From the NCBI RefSeq assembly GCF_900465345.1, contig NZ_UEGO01000011.1, positions 62,001 through 126,000 on the forward strand: a DNA stretch of 64,000 nt. The letters are read 5' to 3'. The notes beneath the pieces were generated by a model. The model made no database searches. It saw only the letters and a program-made list of their open reading frames with translations, and was not told the DNA's origin. Shown in pieces: positions 35,569 through 44,248 of this stretch; within the stretch, counting starts at the first letter, position 1, and every line of letters begins with the position of its first letter. The stretch is from Asaia bogorensis. Its GTDB lineage: Bacteria > Pseudomonadota > Alphaproteobacteria > Acetobacterales > Acetobacteraceae. The translations under genes were made by a program, and so were the position numbers.

Positions 35569-36801
35569 ATGCCCCATTCTGCCATCACCCCTCGCGTCAT
35601 CTGGCTTCTGGCAGGTGAGGCCAGTGGTGATGTGCTGGGCGCCCACCTCATGCAAGCGCTTCACGCGCGCGACCCGCATCTGATTTTCGTTGGAATCGGC
35701 GGTCCGCGCATGGAGGCTCTGGGCCTTGCCAGCCTGTTCCCCATGCGGGATCTGGCGGTGATGGGGCTGGTGGAGGTGCTGCCGCGCATACGACAGCTTT
35801 CCCAGCGCCTGAACGAGGCGGTCAATGATGTGGTGCTGCGTCAGCCCGATCTGATTGTCACGATCGACTCTCCCGGGTTTGCACTGCGCTTTCTCAAGCG
35901 TCTGCGACATGTGACTGTACCGAAAATCCATTATGTCGGTCCGCAGGTCTGGGCATGGCATGAGAAGCGCGTCCATAGTTTTCCCGAACTCTGGGACCGG
36001 TTGCTTTGCCTCCTGCCGTTTGAGGTGGAGTGGTTCGGCGAGCGCGGCGTCGCTGTTGATTTCGTCGGTCATCCGGTGCTTCAGTCAGGGGCCGATCAGG
36101 GGGATGCGAAGCGCTTTCGGCTGCGTCATGGCATTGCCGACGAGGCACCTGTACTGATCCTGATGCCGGGCAGCCGTCGCTCCGAGGTGCCACGCCTTCT
36201 GCCGATTTACGGCAAGATGCTCGCCCTGCTGAAACAGCGTTTGCCGGGTATCGTGCCGGTCCTGCCGCTTTCGCCGCTTGTCGCCCAGACGGTACGCGCT
36301 GCCGTGGCACGCTGGCCGGTCAAGCCGATCATCGTGACCGAGCTGCATGACAAGCATGATGCTTTCGCCGCAGCAGGCGCAGCCCTGACCAAATCGGGCA
36401 CGTCGACGCTCGAGCTGGCTCTGGCGCATGTGCCGATGGCGGTGGCTTATCGCGTCAATCCGGTCACGGCGTTCATGGCGCGTCGTCTGATCAAGGTGAA
36501 ATATGTGGCGATGGTCAATCTGCTTGCAGGGCGGGAGGTTGTGCCCGAGCTTCTGCAGGAGCGCTGCACGCCAGAGGATCTGGCGGATGCGTCCTATGCC
36601 CTGTTGACCGACCCGGCGCTGGGGGCGGCGCAACGTGACGCCTTCGATGCGGTCATGGCGCAGCTGCGCCCTCCGGCATCGCCAAGCCATAACGGTACCC
36701 CGTCAGATGCGGCGGCAGAAGCGGTGCTGCGTATCCTGAACGAACGACGCCCGGTGACAGCGCTGGGGAGTGTCGCGACAACTGAGCCCGACGCGTCCTG
36801 A
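35569..36801 (+). CDS. lpxB: Lipid-A-disaccharide synthase
   Basis: A 410-residue inverting glycosyltransferase that joins UDP-2,3-diacylglucosamine and lipid X to make the lipid A disaccharide. GEASGDVLGAHLM at the N terminus, FVGIGGPRMEALG, IDSPGFALRFLK, HYVGPQVWAWHEKR and KSGTSTLELALAHVPMAVAYR are characteristic. It follows pheT by 6 bases. Acetic acid bacteria have unusual lipid A, but the core LpxB step is conserved. An 18-base palindrome overlaps its stop codon. Confidence 0.96.
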   Translation: MPHSAITPRVIWLLAGEASGDVLGAHLMQALHARDPHLIFVGIGGPRMEALGLASLFPMRDLAVMGLVEVLPRIRQLSQRLNEAVNDVVLRQPDLIVTIDSPGFALRFLKRLRHVTVPKIHYVGPQVWAWHEKRVHSFPELWDRLLCLLPFEVEWFGERGVAVDFVGHPVLQSGADQGDAKRFRLRHGIADEAPVLILMPGSRRSEVPRLLPIYGKMLALLKQRLPGIVPVLPLSPLVAQTVRAAVARWPVKPIIVTELHDKHDAFAAAGAALTKSGTSTLELALAHVPMAVAYRVNPVTAFMARRLIKVKYVAMVNLLAGREVVPELLQERCTPEDLADASYALLTDPALGAAQRDAFDAVMAQLRPPASPSHNGTPSDAAAEAVLRILNERRPVTALGSVATTEPDAS

Positions 36802-36813
36802 GACGTCTCAGGA
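36796..36813. repeat. Perfect 18-base palindrome over the lpxB stop codon
   Basis: TCCTGAGAC joined to GTCTCAGGA is an exact palindrome. As RNA it would give a 7-base stem with an ACGT loop. It has no T-run, so it is at best part of a transcript end or a processing site. Confidence 0.45.
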
Positions 36814-36965
36814 GGCACCTGCTGTGGGCCCAGCGGCCTCAGCGTGCCGAGGTGGGGGGTGTGATTCAGTGAGGGAAAGGCCCCGTTCGCGTCACGGATA
36901 AGCCCTCGGCAAGCGCCAGCCCTTTTCATCAGACGGGAAGAAAGAGGCAGGAAAAGAGGCAAGGC

Positions 36966-37388
36966 TCAGTGTGCGCTGCCATAGAGCTGTTCGGGGGTGA
37001 CTTCCGGCGCACTCGTATCCCGCAGCCCCTCAGGGACGACTTCATGATAAAAGCAGCTGCGACGGCCAGTGTGGCAAGCCACGCCTGTCTGGTCCACGAG
37101 CAACAGCACAGCATCGCGATCGCAATCCAGCCGGGCCGAAACAAGGGTCTGGCGCTGCCCAGAGCTCTCGCCCTTGCGCCAAAGCCTGTCGCGGCTGCGT
37201 GAATAGTAGCAGACCTGACCGGTTGCGAGCGTCTCGGCCAGCGCCTCGCGGTTCATCCAGGCCAGCATCAGAACATCATGCGGCGCCTCTGCCGCCTGGG
37301 CGAGGGCCGTGATCAGCCCATCCTCATTGAAATGCACCGTATCGAGCAGGGTGTCGATCGTCTGCTGATCGGGGGGGAGGTAGCTCAT
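36966..37388 (-). CDS. hisI: Phosphoribosyl-AMP cyclohydrolase
   Basis: A 140-residue enzyme of histidine biosynthesis that opens the adenine ring of phosphoribosyl-AMP. The metal-binding segment CDRDAVLLLVDQTGVACHTGRRSCFY and SRSRDRLWRKGESSGQ are diagnostic. It is the single-domain HisI form without a HisE fusion. The ATG overlaps the stop of the upstream YgfZ-like gene by ATGA. Confidence 0.95.
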   Translation of the reverse strand: MSYLPPDQQTIDTLLDTVHFNEDGLITALAQAAEAPHDVLMLAWMNREALAETLATGQVCYYSRSRDRLWRKGESSGQRQTLVSARLDCDRDAVLLLVDQTGVACHTGRRSCFYHEVVPEGLRDTSAPEVTPEQLYGSAH

Positions 37389-38182
37389 GATTCTTCGTCC
37401 TGAAACCAGTCGGGAATGATGGGTGTGAGGGTTACTCCCTCATGATGCACGGGCGTTGTCCAGACCTCGCGACGTAAAAAGGCAAGGCCATGCTGCCCGA
37501 GACTGCTGCGCATCTGACCGATCTCGCGCCCTTCAGCCATCAGAATGGTACCGCAGGGGGGGAGGGGACCATTACCCTGCACGGGCACCAGACGCTTTTT
37601 CACCAGCCCACGGTAATGGGTACGGGCGGTGAGTTCCTGCCCCATATAGCACCCCTTGGTGAAAGAGATGCCGTGCAGCCAATCGAAATTCGCCTCGATC
37701 AGCAAGGTCTTCTCGCTCTCGCAATCCTGCGCATCGGGCAGGCCCAGCGAGAGGCGGTGGACATGATAGGCGGTGAGATCGGCCTGATCGGCAGTGTCAG
37801 ATCCCTCAGTGACACGGCGCCATCCTGCATCAGGATGTCTCGGGTCACGACGTGCGCCCTCGTGGGGAGTGTCATCCCAGAGGGCTTCCACGGAAAGAGC
37901 GGTCCGCTCCAGCGCCACGTCAGCGCGCAGGCGGAACCGCATCAACCGGCTGATCAGAAAATCAGCGTGATCGGCAGGTACGTCGAGCAGAAGGCGCTCG
38001 CTCTCATACCATAAAAAGAAATCCGAAAGGTAGCGGCCCTGGGGTGTGAGATAGCCTGTCCAAATCAGAGTCTCGTCTGAGGCAGCATTGACGTCGTTCG
38101 ACACCAGTCCCTGAAGAAAGCTCACCCTGTCCCGGCCACTGAGGGAGAGAATAACGCGATCCGTGAGCCATGCTCTTGCCAT
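37385..38182 (-). CDS. ygfZ: YgfZ/GcvT-like folate-binding Fe-S protein
   Basis: A 265-residue protein of the YgfZ (Iba57) family, which uses tetrahydrofolate in the maturation or repair of Fe-S enzymes. The signature KGCYMGQE, with its essential cysteine, is present (about residue 185), and SLSGRDRVSFLQGLVSNDV is the N-terminal part. The ATG at 38182 is chosen because GGAG is 7 bases upstream; a longer frame to 38293 lacks support. It overlaps hisI by ATGA and faces the sensor gene at 38340 divergently. Confidence 0.92.
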   Translation of the reverse strand: MARAWLTDRVILSLSGRDRVSFLQGLVSNDVNAASDETLIWTGYLTPQGRYLSDFFLWYESERLLLDVPADHADFLISRLMRFRLRADVALERTALSVEALWDDTPHEGARRDPRHPDAGWRRVTEGSDTADQADLTAYHVHRLSLGLPDAQDCESEKTLLIEANFDWLHGISFTKGCYMGQELTARTHYRGLVKKRLVPVQGNGPLPPCGTILMAEGREIGQMRSSLGQHGLAFLRREVWTTPVHHEGVTLTPIIPDWFQDEES

Positions 38183-38339
38183 TTTCATTCTCCAATCCGG
38201 ACAGTATTGGATGGAGATGCGGGTTGCAGCCTGCTGAAACAAGAGAGAAAATGTGAAAGCGACGCATGCGTTATTCGTGCGTTGCCGTATCAACGCAAGT
38301 CATTCCCCTCAGGAGGGGATATCCTGGGAGGCGTGACTT

Positions 38340-40646
38340 TTGCCAGTTTCCGAGATCATTGACCCGGCCGATCCCGAAGCCGAAACGAGAAGACGCCGTC
38401 TGATCGAACTCGTAGGCCCGATCTTTGGCGTTGTTCTTGTCATTGTGGTCATTGTTGTTGTCACGCTTCATTCCTATCACAAGACGCGCGACGGGGTGAT
38501 TGCGCTTACCCGCGATCTGTTGCGCGAGGAACAGAAAAACCTGACGCAGCAGGTTTCAGACTATCTGGCCCCAGCTCCGGCGACTGCAACGGTGGCGCGT
38601 GACCTGCTGACCGATCCGGTGACGGATGAGCCACCCCAGGTCTTTCTGAATTATGGCGCGTCCATGCTGCGCAATGTCGAGCAGGTGGAGAGCTTCTATC
38701 TTGCCGATGATCGTGGCTCGTTCTGGTTTATCGATCGTGCGCCAAAGGATATCGCCGATGGCATGGAATGGGTGCATCTGCTGCGGGACAAGAATGTTTT
38801 CCGGCACTGGTATTATGACAAGAACAATGTGCTTGTCCGCACGAGTGACACGCCGGGCAAGAATTACGATCCGCGTCAGCGCCCCTGGTATAAGGGAGCC
38901 TTCGAGCATCCGGACCTGAACTGGTCAGACCCCTATCCCACCGTTGCCACCGAACAGCTCATCGTGACAGCCGCAAGTGTTCTACATACGTCCGATGGGC
39001 ATCAGGCCGTCTTTGCCATCAACATCTCCCTCAACCGCCTGACGGATTTTCTTGCGGCCATCAAGATTGGCAAAAGCGGGCAGGCGGTTGTGGTGGACAA
39101 GGAGGGGCGTCTGATTGCAGGCAGTCATCTGCTGGATGTGGCGCGAAAGGCGAACTGGCAGTTCGACAAGATGCAGCTCGACCCCGCTACGCAGCCGGTT
39201 TTCACACGCGCGCTCTCGCTGTTCCACATCTACGGGGCGGGTGTGCACCTCATCAAGGCGCATGACACGCAATACGTTGCCATCATGGCCTCGCTGCACA
39301 AGATCAGGCCAGGATGGGTGTTGCTGCTGAACGCGCCAGAGGACGATTTTGCGGCCTTCGCTGCCGCGGCAGGGCGGCAGGGCTTCCTTTTCTCGATGGT
39401 GATTGTCGTGCTGGCCGGGCTGCTGGCAGGGTTTCTGGTGCGTCAGAACCGCCGGACCGAAAGTCTGCGTCGCCAGATCCGGTATGAACGCGCCCAGGTC
39501 AAGGCCGAGAGCAACGCGCTCAATGCCATGGCCGGAACGCCCCATCTCCTCGACCCCGGACACGATGCACCGCTTCTGACACAACGCCTGGCCGAACTGG
39601 CCCGGGCAAGGCGTGTGAGCCTCTGGCGGTCGGTTGGCGAGGAGGAGCGTCTCCTGTGCGAAGACTCCTATGACCGGACGACCGACGCCCATAGTGCGGG
39701 CATGGAACTGGCCCATAGCGATCTCAAGAACTTCTTTGCCATGTTGATGTCGGGTGAGGTGATCGAGAGCGATCACGCCTCGGCACAGGAGGGGCTGCGT
39801 ACCTTCCAGCGCATGGTCATGAGCCAGATCGGCTCGAAATCTGTCTATATCCAGCCTATTCTCGCCAGAGGCACGGTTATCGGCATGGTGGTGCTGGAAG
39901 ACGCGGCCCGTCCCCATGCGGTCTCGCACATCATTGCGATTGTTGCCGAGATTGCGGCCGTCCGTTTTGCGAGCATGAGGGCCGATGAGGCATCAGCTGG
40001 AAAGCCGGAGCAGAAGCAGCGCGAGGATTATGGTGCCATCACCACGCGACTGAATGAAGGCTTCATTGCCGCACCCGGTGACAACAGCGCTGGCGGTCTC
40101 AAGGCCGGGCAATATGCGATGGTCCCGGTGGCGACAGTCCTGTTTCAGGACTCGAAGTCGGAAGCAACTGTTGATCTGATCCCGATCGTCCAGACGCTGG
40201 TGGAGCGGTTTCAGGACGTCATCCAGCATGCCGGGCTGTTTTCGGCTCAGGTTCTGGGCGGCAGGCTTGTGCTGATTGGCGGGTGTTCACAGGATCCCGA
40301 CCCCGATGCGGCACGGCGTGTTGCCGATGCGCTGCTGGCCCTGCGTGAACTGGCGCTTGTGACACTGTCCGACGCCGAACTGACCCCGAGCTTCCGTATT
40401 GGCCTCGATGTCGGGCAGGCCTTCGGGGCGACGCTGGGTCAGGATCCGGGCGTGTTCAATATCTGGGGCGAGGCGCCTCAGACATCGGAGCTGCTGGCCA
40501 TCAGTGCCCCTGACTCAGGGACAATCCAGGTGTCAGAGGCGGCCCATGCGTTGCTGCGTGATTACTATCTGTTCCGGCCGCGCGGCATGTTCTACCTACC
40601 GGGCCTTGGCATCACCAACACCTATGTTCTGGCAGCCAAGCGTTGA
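38340..40646 (+). CDS. dCache-GAF sensor with a cyclase-like C-terminal domain
   Basis: A 768-residue membrane protein. It has one helix (about 22-43), a large periplasmic double-Cache region (about 45-340, with RAPKDIADG and DPRQRPWYKGAF typical of dCache), a second helix (about 345-367), a GAF-like domain (about 400-545) and a C-terminal domain (about 590-765) resembling class III nucleotide cyclases, including FRIGLDVGQAFGATLG and FNIWGEAPQTSELL. The two metal-binding aspartates and the transition-state asparagine/arginine of active cyclases are not evident, so it is probably non-catalytic. The TTG start has GGAGG 8 bases upstream. It overlaps the MlaE-like gene by TTGA and so is built into the lipid transport operon. 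Confidence 0.85.
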   Translation: MPVSEIIDPADPEAETRRRRLIELVGPIFGVVLVIVVIVVVTLHSYHKTRDGVIALTRDLLREEQKNLTQQVSDYLAPAPATATVARDLLTDPVTDEPPQVFLNYGASMLRNVEQVESFYLADDRGSFWFIDRAPKDIADGMEWVHLLRDKNVFRHWYYDKNNVLVRTSDTPGKNYDPRQRPWYKGAFEHPDLNWSDPYPTVATEQLIVTAASVLHTSDGHQAVFAINISLNRLTDFLAAIKIGKSGQAVVVDKEGRLIAGSHLLDVARKANWQFDKMQLDPATQPVFTRALSLFHIYGAGVHLIKAHDTQYVAIMASLHKIRPGWVLLLNAPEDDFAAFAAAAGRQGFLFSMVIVVLAGLLAGFLVRQNRRTESLRRQIRYERAQVKAESNALNAMAGTPHLLDPGHDAPLLTQRLAELARARRVSLWRSVGEEERLLCEDSYDRTTDAHSAGMELAHSDLKNFFAMLMSGEVIESDHASAQEGLRTFQRMVMSQIGSKSVYIQPILARGTVIGMVVLEDAARPHAVSHIIAIVAEIAAVRFASMRADEASAGKPEQKQREDYGAITTRLNEGFIAAPGDNSAGGLKAGQYAMVPVATVLFQDSKSEATVDLIPIVQTLVERFQDVIQHAGLFSAQVLGGRLVLIGGCSQDPDPDAARRVADALLALRELALVTLSDAELTPSFRIGLDVGQAFGATLGQDPGVFNIWGEAPQTSELLAISAPDSGTIQVSEAAHALLRDYYLFRPRGMFYLPGLGITNTYVLAAKR

Positions 40647-41449
40647 GTGACGAAATTCCCCTCTACAGGCGCCTGCTGCGCCGCCTGGGTGCGCTGACAA
40701 GGCGACAGATGCGGTTCTCACTCATGCTCGTCGGGGCGAGCTGGGGCGTGATACGCGAAGCACTGCGCCCGACCTCGTGGCGCCGGACAGTGCTGCATGA
40801 GTTCAAGAACACGCTGCGACAGGCCGCGGGCGGTGGGCTGTTCAGCACGCTTTTCACGGCGGCGCTCACGGGGTTCGGCATTGTGGCGCAGGCAATCTAC
40901 TGGCTGGGTATTGCCGGTATGGCCGATAGCACTGACTCTCTGCTTGCTACCGTGCTCGTGCGTGAAATTGCCCCGGTTCTCGTGGGCATCATCCTGCTCG
41001 GCCGAAGTGCCATGCTGAGCCTGACGCAGCTTGGACAGCTGACGCTGGGTGGTGAATTGCGTGCGCTTCAGGCTCAGGGGATCGATCCCTTCATGACACT
41101 GGTCATGCCACGCGCGCTGGCGATGATGCTGAGTTCCTTCACGCTGGGCATGGTGTTCAGCATCATCTCACTGTCGGTCGGATACGGCGTCTGTCGTGTC
41201 CACTCCGTCATCACCATGCCGCTCTGGACGTTCCTCTACGATATCGTCGGGGCGATGAAGCCGATCGATTATCTCGGGATCCCCCTCAAGCTGACGATCA
41301 GCGGCTTTCTGCTGAGTCTCGCCACCCAGCTGACCGGTCTCGATGCCACGCGCTCGGATACGATCGCGACCCTTCTGCCGCGTGGTTTTGCACGCGGTAT
41401 TCTCGTGATCATGGTCGTTAATGTCGTGCTCGGGGTGACAGTCGCATGA
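40643..41449 (+). CDS. MlaE/YrbE-type ABC permease
   Basis: A 268-residue integral membrane protein of the MlaE family, the permease of ATP-driven phospholipid transport across the periplasm. The core REIAPVLVGIILLGRSAM followed by ELRALQAQGIDPFMTLVMPR matches the conserved MlaE segment, with changes where others have AAELGTMKVTEQIDALE. Five or six membrane helices are visible. The TTG start overlaps the sensor stop (TTGA) and the stop overlaps the next gene (ATGA). The substrate is likely a lipid, but this is by family only. Confidence 0.9.
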   Translation: MSDEIPLYRRLLRRLGALTRRQMRFSLMLVGASWGVIREALRPTSWRRTVLHEFKNTLRQAAGGGLFSTLFTAALTGFGIVAQAIYWLGIAGMADSTDSLLATVLVREIAPVLVGIILLGRSAMLSLTQLGQLTLGGELRALQAQGIDPFMTLVMPRALAMMLSSFTLGMVFSIISLSVGYGVCRVHSVITMPLWTFLYDIVGAMKPIDYLGIPLKLTISGFLLSLATQLTGLDATRSDTIATLLPRGFARGILVIMVVNVVLGVTVA

Positions 41450-42147
41450 CCGACGACCTTTCTGCCGTACTGGAATTGCGCGAAGCCCGCCCCGTCTTTG
41501 AAGAAAGCGGTCTCACTTCCATTCCCTATTCGCTGCGCCTGATGCCGGGCGACTGCATGCTGATTGCCTGTCGTGATTCCGAGCGCGCCACACGTTTTGC
41601 GGATCTTTGCGCCGGTATGGCGCCGCTCGTCTCGGGACAGGTGCTGTGCCAGGGGCTTGATTGGGAAGCGCTGGCCGAGCCCCGGGCCTGGGCGCTGCGG
41701 GGGCGTATCGGCCGTGTGATGCAGCAGGGAGCCTGGATCGACCTGTTTGGTACCGATCTCAATATTCTTCTGCAACAGCTGCATCATACGCGCACGCCTA
41801 CAGAGGCGCTGATTGATGAGGCAATCGCGCTTTCCAGACGTTTTGGCCTGCCAGGTCTGCCTACATTGACCCCGGGAAGGCTGAGCGTGGCTGATCGGGC
41901 CAAGGCGGCCTGTGTGAGAGCCTTTCTTGGAGAGCCAAAGCTGCTCTTGCTGGAAGATCCGGTGGAGCTGGAGACTGCTGATATGATGACTGCCTTCCTT
42001 GCCGAGCTGACAGCCGCGCGTGAGCGTGGCTGCGGTGTGATCTGGTTTTCCCGCGAGCCGGATCTGTGGCGCGGTTACAATGCCGAGGGAACGCAGCGAT
42101 ACAGGTTGCTGGATGAGGGTCTGTTACCAATGAAGCAGGTGGTCTGA
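41446..42147 (+). CDS. Degenerate MlaF-like ABC ATPase subunit
   Basis: A 233-residue protein with the length and order of an MlaF-type nucleotide-binding subunit but with its motifs decayed. Where Walker A (GxxxxGKS/T) belongs, residues 41-49 read ACRDSERAT, lacking the glycines and the lysine. The signature region is LTPGRLSVAD (about 141-150), the Walker B is LLLLEDP with Glu and Asp reversed (about 167-172), and the switch histidine position is FSREP (about 201-205). The Q-loop (VMQQGAW) and overall fold remain. It overlaps both neighbours. Either the system runs without ATP hydrolysis, or another ATPase is recruited; the reading frame is intact with no sign of frameshift. Confidence 0.85.
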   Translation: MTDDLSAVLELREARPVFEESGLTSIPYSLRLMPGDCMLIACRDSERATRFADLCAGMAPLVSGQVLCQGLDWEALAEPRAWALRGRIGRVMQQGAWIDLFGTDLNILLQQLHHTRTPTEALIDEAIALSRRFGLPGLPTLTPGRLSVADRAKAACVRAFLGEPKLLLLEDPVELETADMMTAFLAELTAARERGCGVIWFSREPDLWRGYNAEGTQRYRLLDEGLLPMKQVV

Positions 42148-43112
42148 TGTTTCGTGTCCGTTCAAACGCCAGCACTGACAGCCGCACCCGCCCTCTGTTG
42201 CGCATCCGCTATGCCGATGAATGGGTCGGTATGCTGGTCGTCGCGACTTTCGGCCTGTTCATATTTGCAATTATCGAGGCCGGTGTCCTGCGAGACTGGC
42301 TGACGCCCTCAGGCAAGCTGCATTTCAATCTGCCCGAGAGCGGTATCGCGGGCCTGGCCGTGGGAAATGACATCGAGCTTATGGGGATCCGTATCGGCTC
42401 GATCCGTGCGGTGAAGATCAACCCGCATGGCAATATGTACGCCATTGCCGATATCGACCCACAATTCGAGCCCTATATCCGCAAGGATAGCCGCGCCATC
42501 ATCCGTCATCGCTTTGTTGTGGCCGGGGCAAGCTATATCGAGCTTGAGCGCAGCAAAGGCCCGGCGATGGATTGGGAGTTTGCTGAGCTTGAAGCCACGG
42601 TCGAGCCCAACCCGGCCGATATGATCACCAAGACCATCAGTGATATCCGTGCCGGCATGATGCCGAGCTTGCGTAATGCGGACAAGATCATGGCTGACCT
42701 CGCTGCCGTGACGACATCTATCCGCAACGGTAAAGGCACAGTCGGTGGGCTGATGATGGATGACACGCTGCTGAAACACGCCGATGAAGTAATCAGGACA
42801 CTTCAGGACTCCATAGCGCAGCTCAAGCCGATCGAGGCCCAGATATCGGGCGTTCTGAAGCAGACGCAGGGCACGATGGATAACCTGCGTTCAAGCAGCA
42901 ATGACGTGAAGAAAGCCACGCCGCAGCTCAAGGACACGATGGCACATCTGGATGCAGCAAGTGCCCAGCTTCCGGCACTGCTGACACAGGCACAGGCCAC
43001 GACCATCAGCCTCAAGCGCCTGACCGACCAGTTGCGTGGTCTCTGGATCCTGGGTGGCAGCTCGGGCAAGGCCCCCGCGCGCAGGCTTCCCGCTGGAGAT
43101 ATCAAGCCATGA
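42147..43112 (+). CDS. MCE-domain (MlaD-like) substrate-binding protein
   Basis: A 321-residue protein with an N-terminal cytoplasmic tail (about 27 residues), a single membrane anchor (about 28-50) and one MCE domain (about 55-140: ESGIAGLAVGNDIELMGIRIGSIRAV, then HRFVVAGASYIELE). The remainder is a helical, probably coiled-coil stretch (about 155-300). MlaD-type proteins form hexameric lipid tunnels in the periplasm. The start overlaps the ATPase-like gene (TGATG) and the stop overlaps the lipoprotein gene (ATGA). Confidence 0.93.
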   Translation: MFRVRSNASTDSRTRPLLRIRYADEWVGMLVVATFGLFIFAIIEAGVLRDWLTPSGKLHFNLPESGIAGLAVGNDIELMGIRIGSIRAVKINPHGNMYAIADIDPQFEPYIRKDSRAIIRHRFVVAGASYIELERSKGPAMDWEFAELEATVEPNPADMITKTISDIRAGMMPSLRNADKIMADLAAVTTSIRNGKGTVGGLMMDDTLLKHADEVIRTLQDSIAQLKPIEAQISGVLKQTQGTMDNLRSSSNDVKKATPQLKDTMAHLDAASAQLPALLTQAQATTISLKRLTDQLRGLWILGGSSGKAPARRLPAGDIKP

Positions 43113-43906
43113 GAACGCCGCGTTTCCTGTTCCTTGGGACATTGATGGGGGTAACGGCCCTGACGGGGTGTGGCGGCGCTGGGAGCAGGGACGCTTCACG
43201 ACCCGATCAGGATTACCTGAATGCCATGGAGGTCGGGCGGGATTCATTCGACCTGACCCATGCGGACCAGGCCAAAACGCAGTTCGAGACTGCGTATGGC
43301 AGAGCCCTGCTTCGTGATGATGTGCTTGCTATACGCGATGCCGGGTACAATCTTGCCGTTGCCGAACTCGCCATGGGTGATGCGAAAGCAGCGCTGGATA
43401 CTGTACGCCGCGTACATGGCGATATGGCGCTCCGGGGCGATGCACCCAGCCCGGCGCTCGATCTTGTGGCGGTAGCCGCCTATTGTCGACTTGGGCAAAA
43501 TACCCAGGCGATCCAACTCGTGCGACAGATCAGCACGGATGATCCGGCTCTGGTTGAGAGACGTGCCTTTCTGCAGGGTATCGCTGCGGATGAGCTGGGT
43601 GATATGGCTCTCCTGTCTACCTCACTGAACGCTCTGCCAGTGTCACCCAGGCCTCCCAGGTTGGAGCGAGCGGACCGGGCTGAACTCACATCGCGACTGC
43701 TACTCCGTCAGGGGCAGTTCGCTCAGGCCGAGGCACAGGCGCTGGTGGCAGTCGATCTGCGTCGCGACATGCTGGATTATCGCGGGCTGGCCAGAGCACT
43801 CGATGGTGCCGCTCGTGCTGCCCAGGCTGCGGGGGAGACCAGCCGGGCTGCCACATATCGGGATCGCGCAATGCAAAGCCGCGCCCAGCTTGGCGACAAG
43901 GGCTGA
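43109..43906 (+). CDS. Lipoprotein with TPR-like helical repeats
   Basis: A 265-residue protein with a lipobox (VTALTGC, Cys about 21) for outer- or inner-membrane anchoring. The mature part is a run of helix pairs with TPR-like spacing (ALLRDDVLAIRDAGYNLAVAELAMGDAKAALDTV). No Mla lipoprotein (MlaA) or ABC-associated DUF330 (PqiC-like) signature is clear. It is the last gene of the five-gene overlapping operon (ATGA with the MCE gene), and is likely the periplasmic or outer-membrane partner of the transporter. Confidence 0.8.
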   Translation: MRTPRFLFLGTLMGVTALTGCGGAGSRDASRPDQDYLNAMEVGRDSFDLTHADQAKTQFETAYGRALLRDDVLAIRDAGYNLAVAELAMGDAKAALDTVRRVHGDMALRGDAPSPALDLVAVAAYCRLGQNTQAIQLVRQISTDDPALVERRAFLQGIAADELGDMALLSTSLNALPVSPRPPRLERADRAELTSRLLLRQGQFAQAEAQALVAVDLRRDMLDYRGLARALDGAARAAQAAGETSRAATYRDRAMQSRAQLGDKG

Positions 43907-43945
43907 GCTTTCATGATTTGCCCGCAGTGAGGGGCAGGCCCATGG

Positions 43946-44248
43946 TCAGGTGGTGGCGGGTTTGTTCGAAACCTGCTTGCCATGCATCTGGCGCAGGGAA
44001 ATGGCAGTCAGGATAAGGCAGGCGCAGATCCCTGCGACAGATGCCGTGCCAAACCAGACCATAACCCCGTAGACTGCACCCTTCCGGCAGCAAAGATAAA
44101 GTGCGAGCAGGGGAAGAAGGGTACGGCAAGGGTGAAGCGCATAGCCGGAAATATGCGGCAGCGTCAGGATGCGGCACATCTTGGGCTGAAGAAGTCCGTG
44201 CGCGAGGAATGCGATGATCCACAGGAAAAGACCAAAGACAGGCGTCAT
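43946..44248 (-). CDS. DUF3325-like small membrane protein
   Basis: A 100-residue protein with three predicted membrane helices: FGLFLWIIAFLAHGLL, LLPLLALYLC and FGTASVAGICACLILTAIS. The ATG overlaps the PepSY gene stop (ATGA), making it the last gene of the operon that flanks the siderophore receptor. DUF3325 proteins usually follow a PepSY-TM protein and a TonB receptor in this order, which is the basis of the name; sequence identity alone is weak. Confidence 0.65.
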   Translation of the reverse strand: MTPVFGLFLWIIAFLAHGLLQPKMCRILTLPHISGYALHPCRTLLPLLALYLCCRKGAVYGVMVWFGTASVAGICACLILTAISLRQMHGKQVSNKPATT

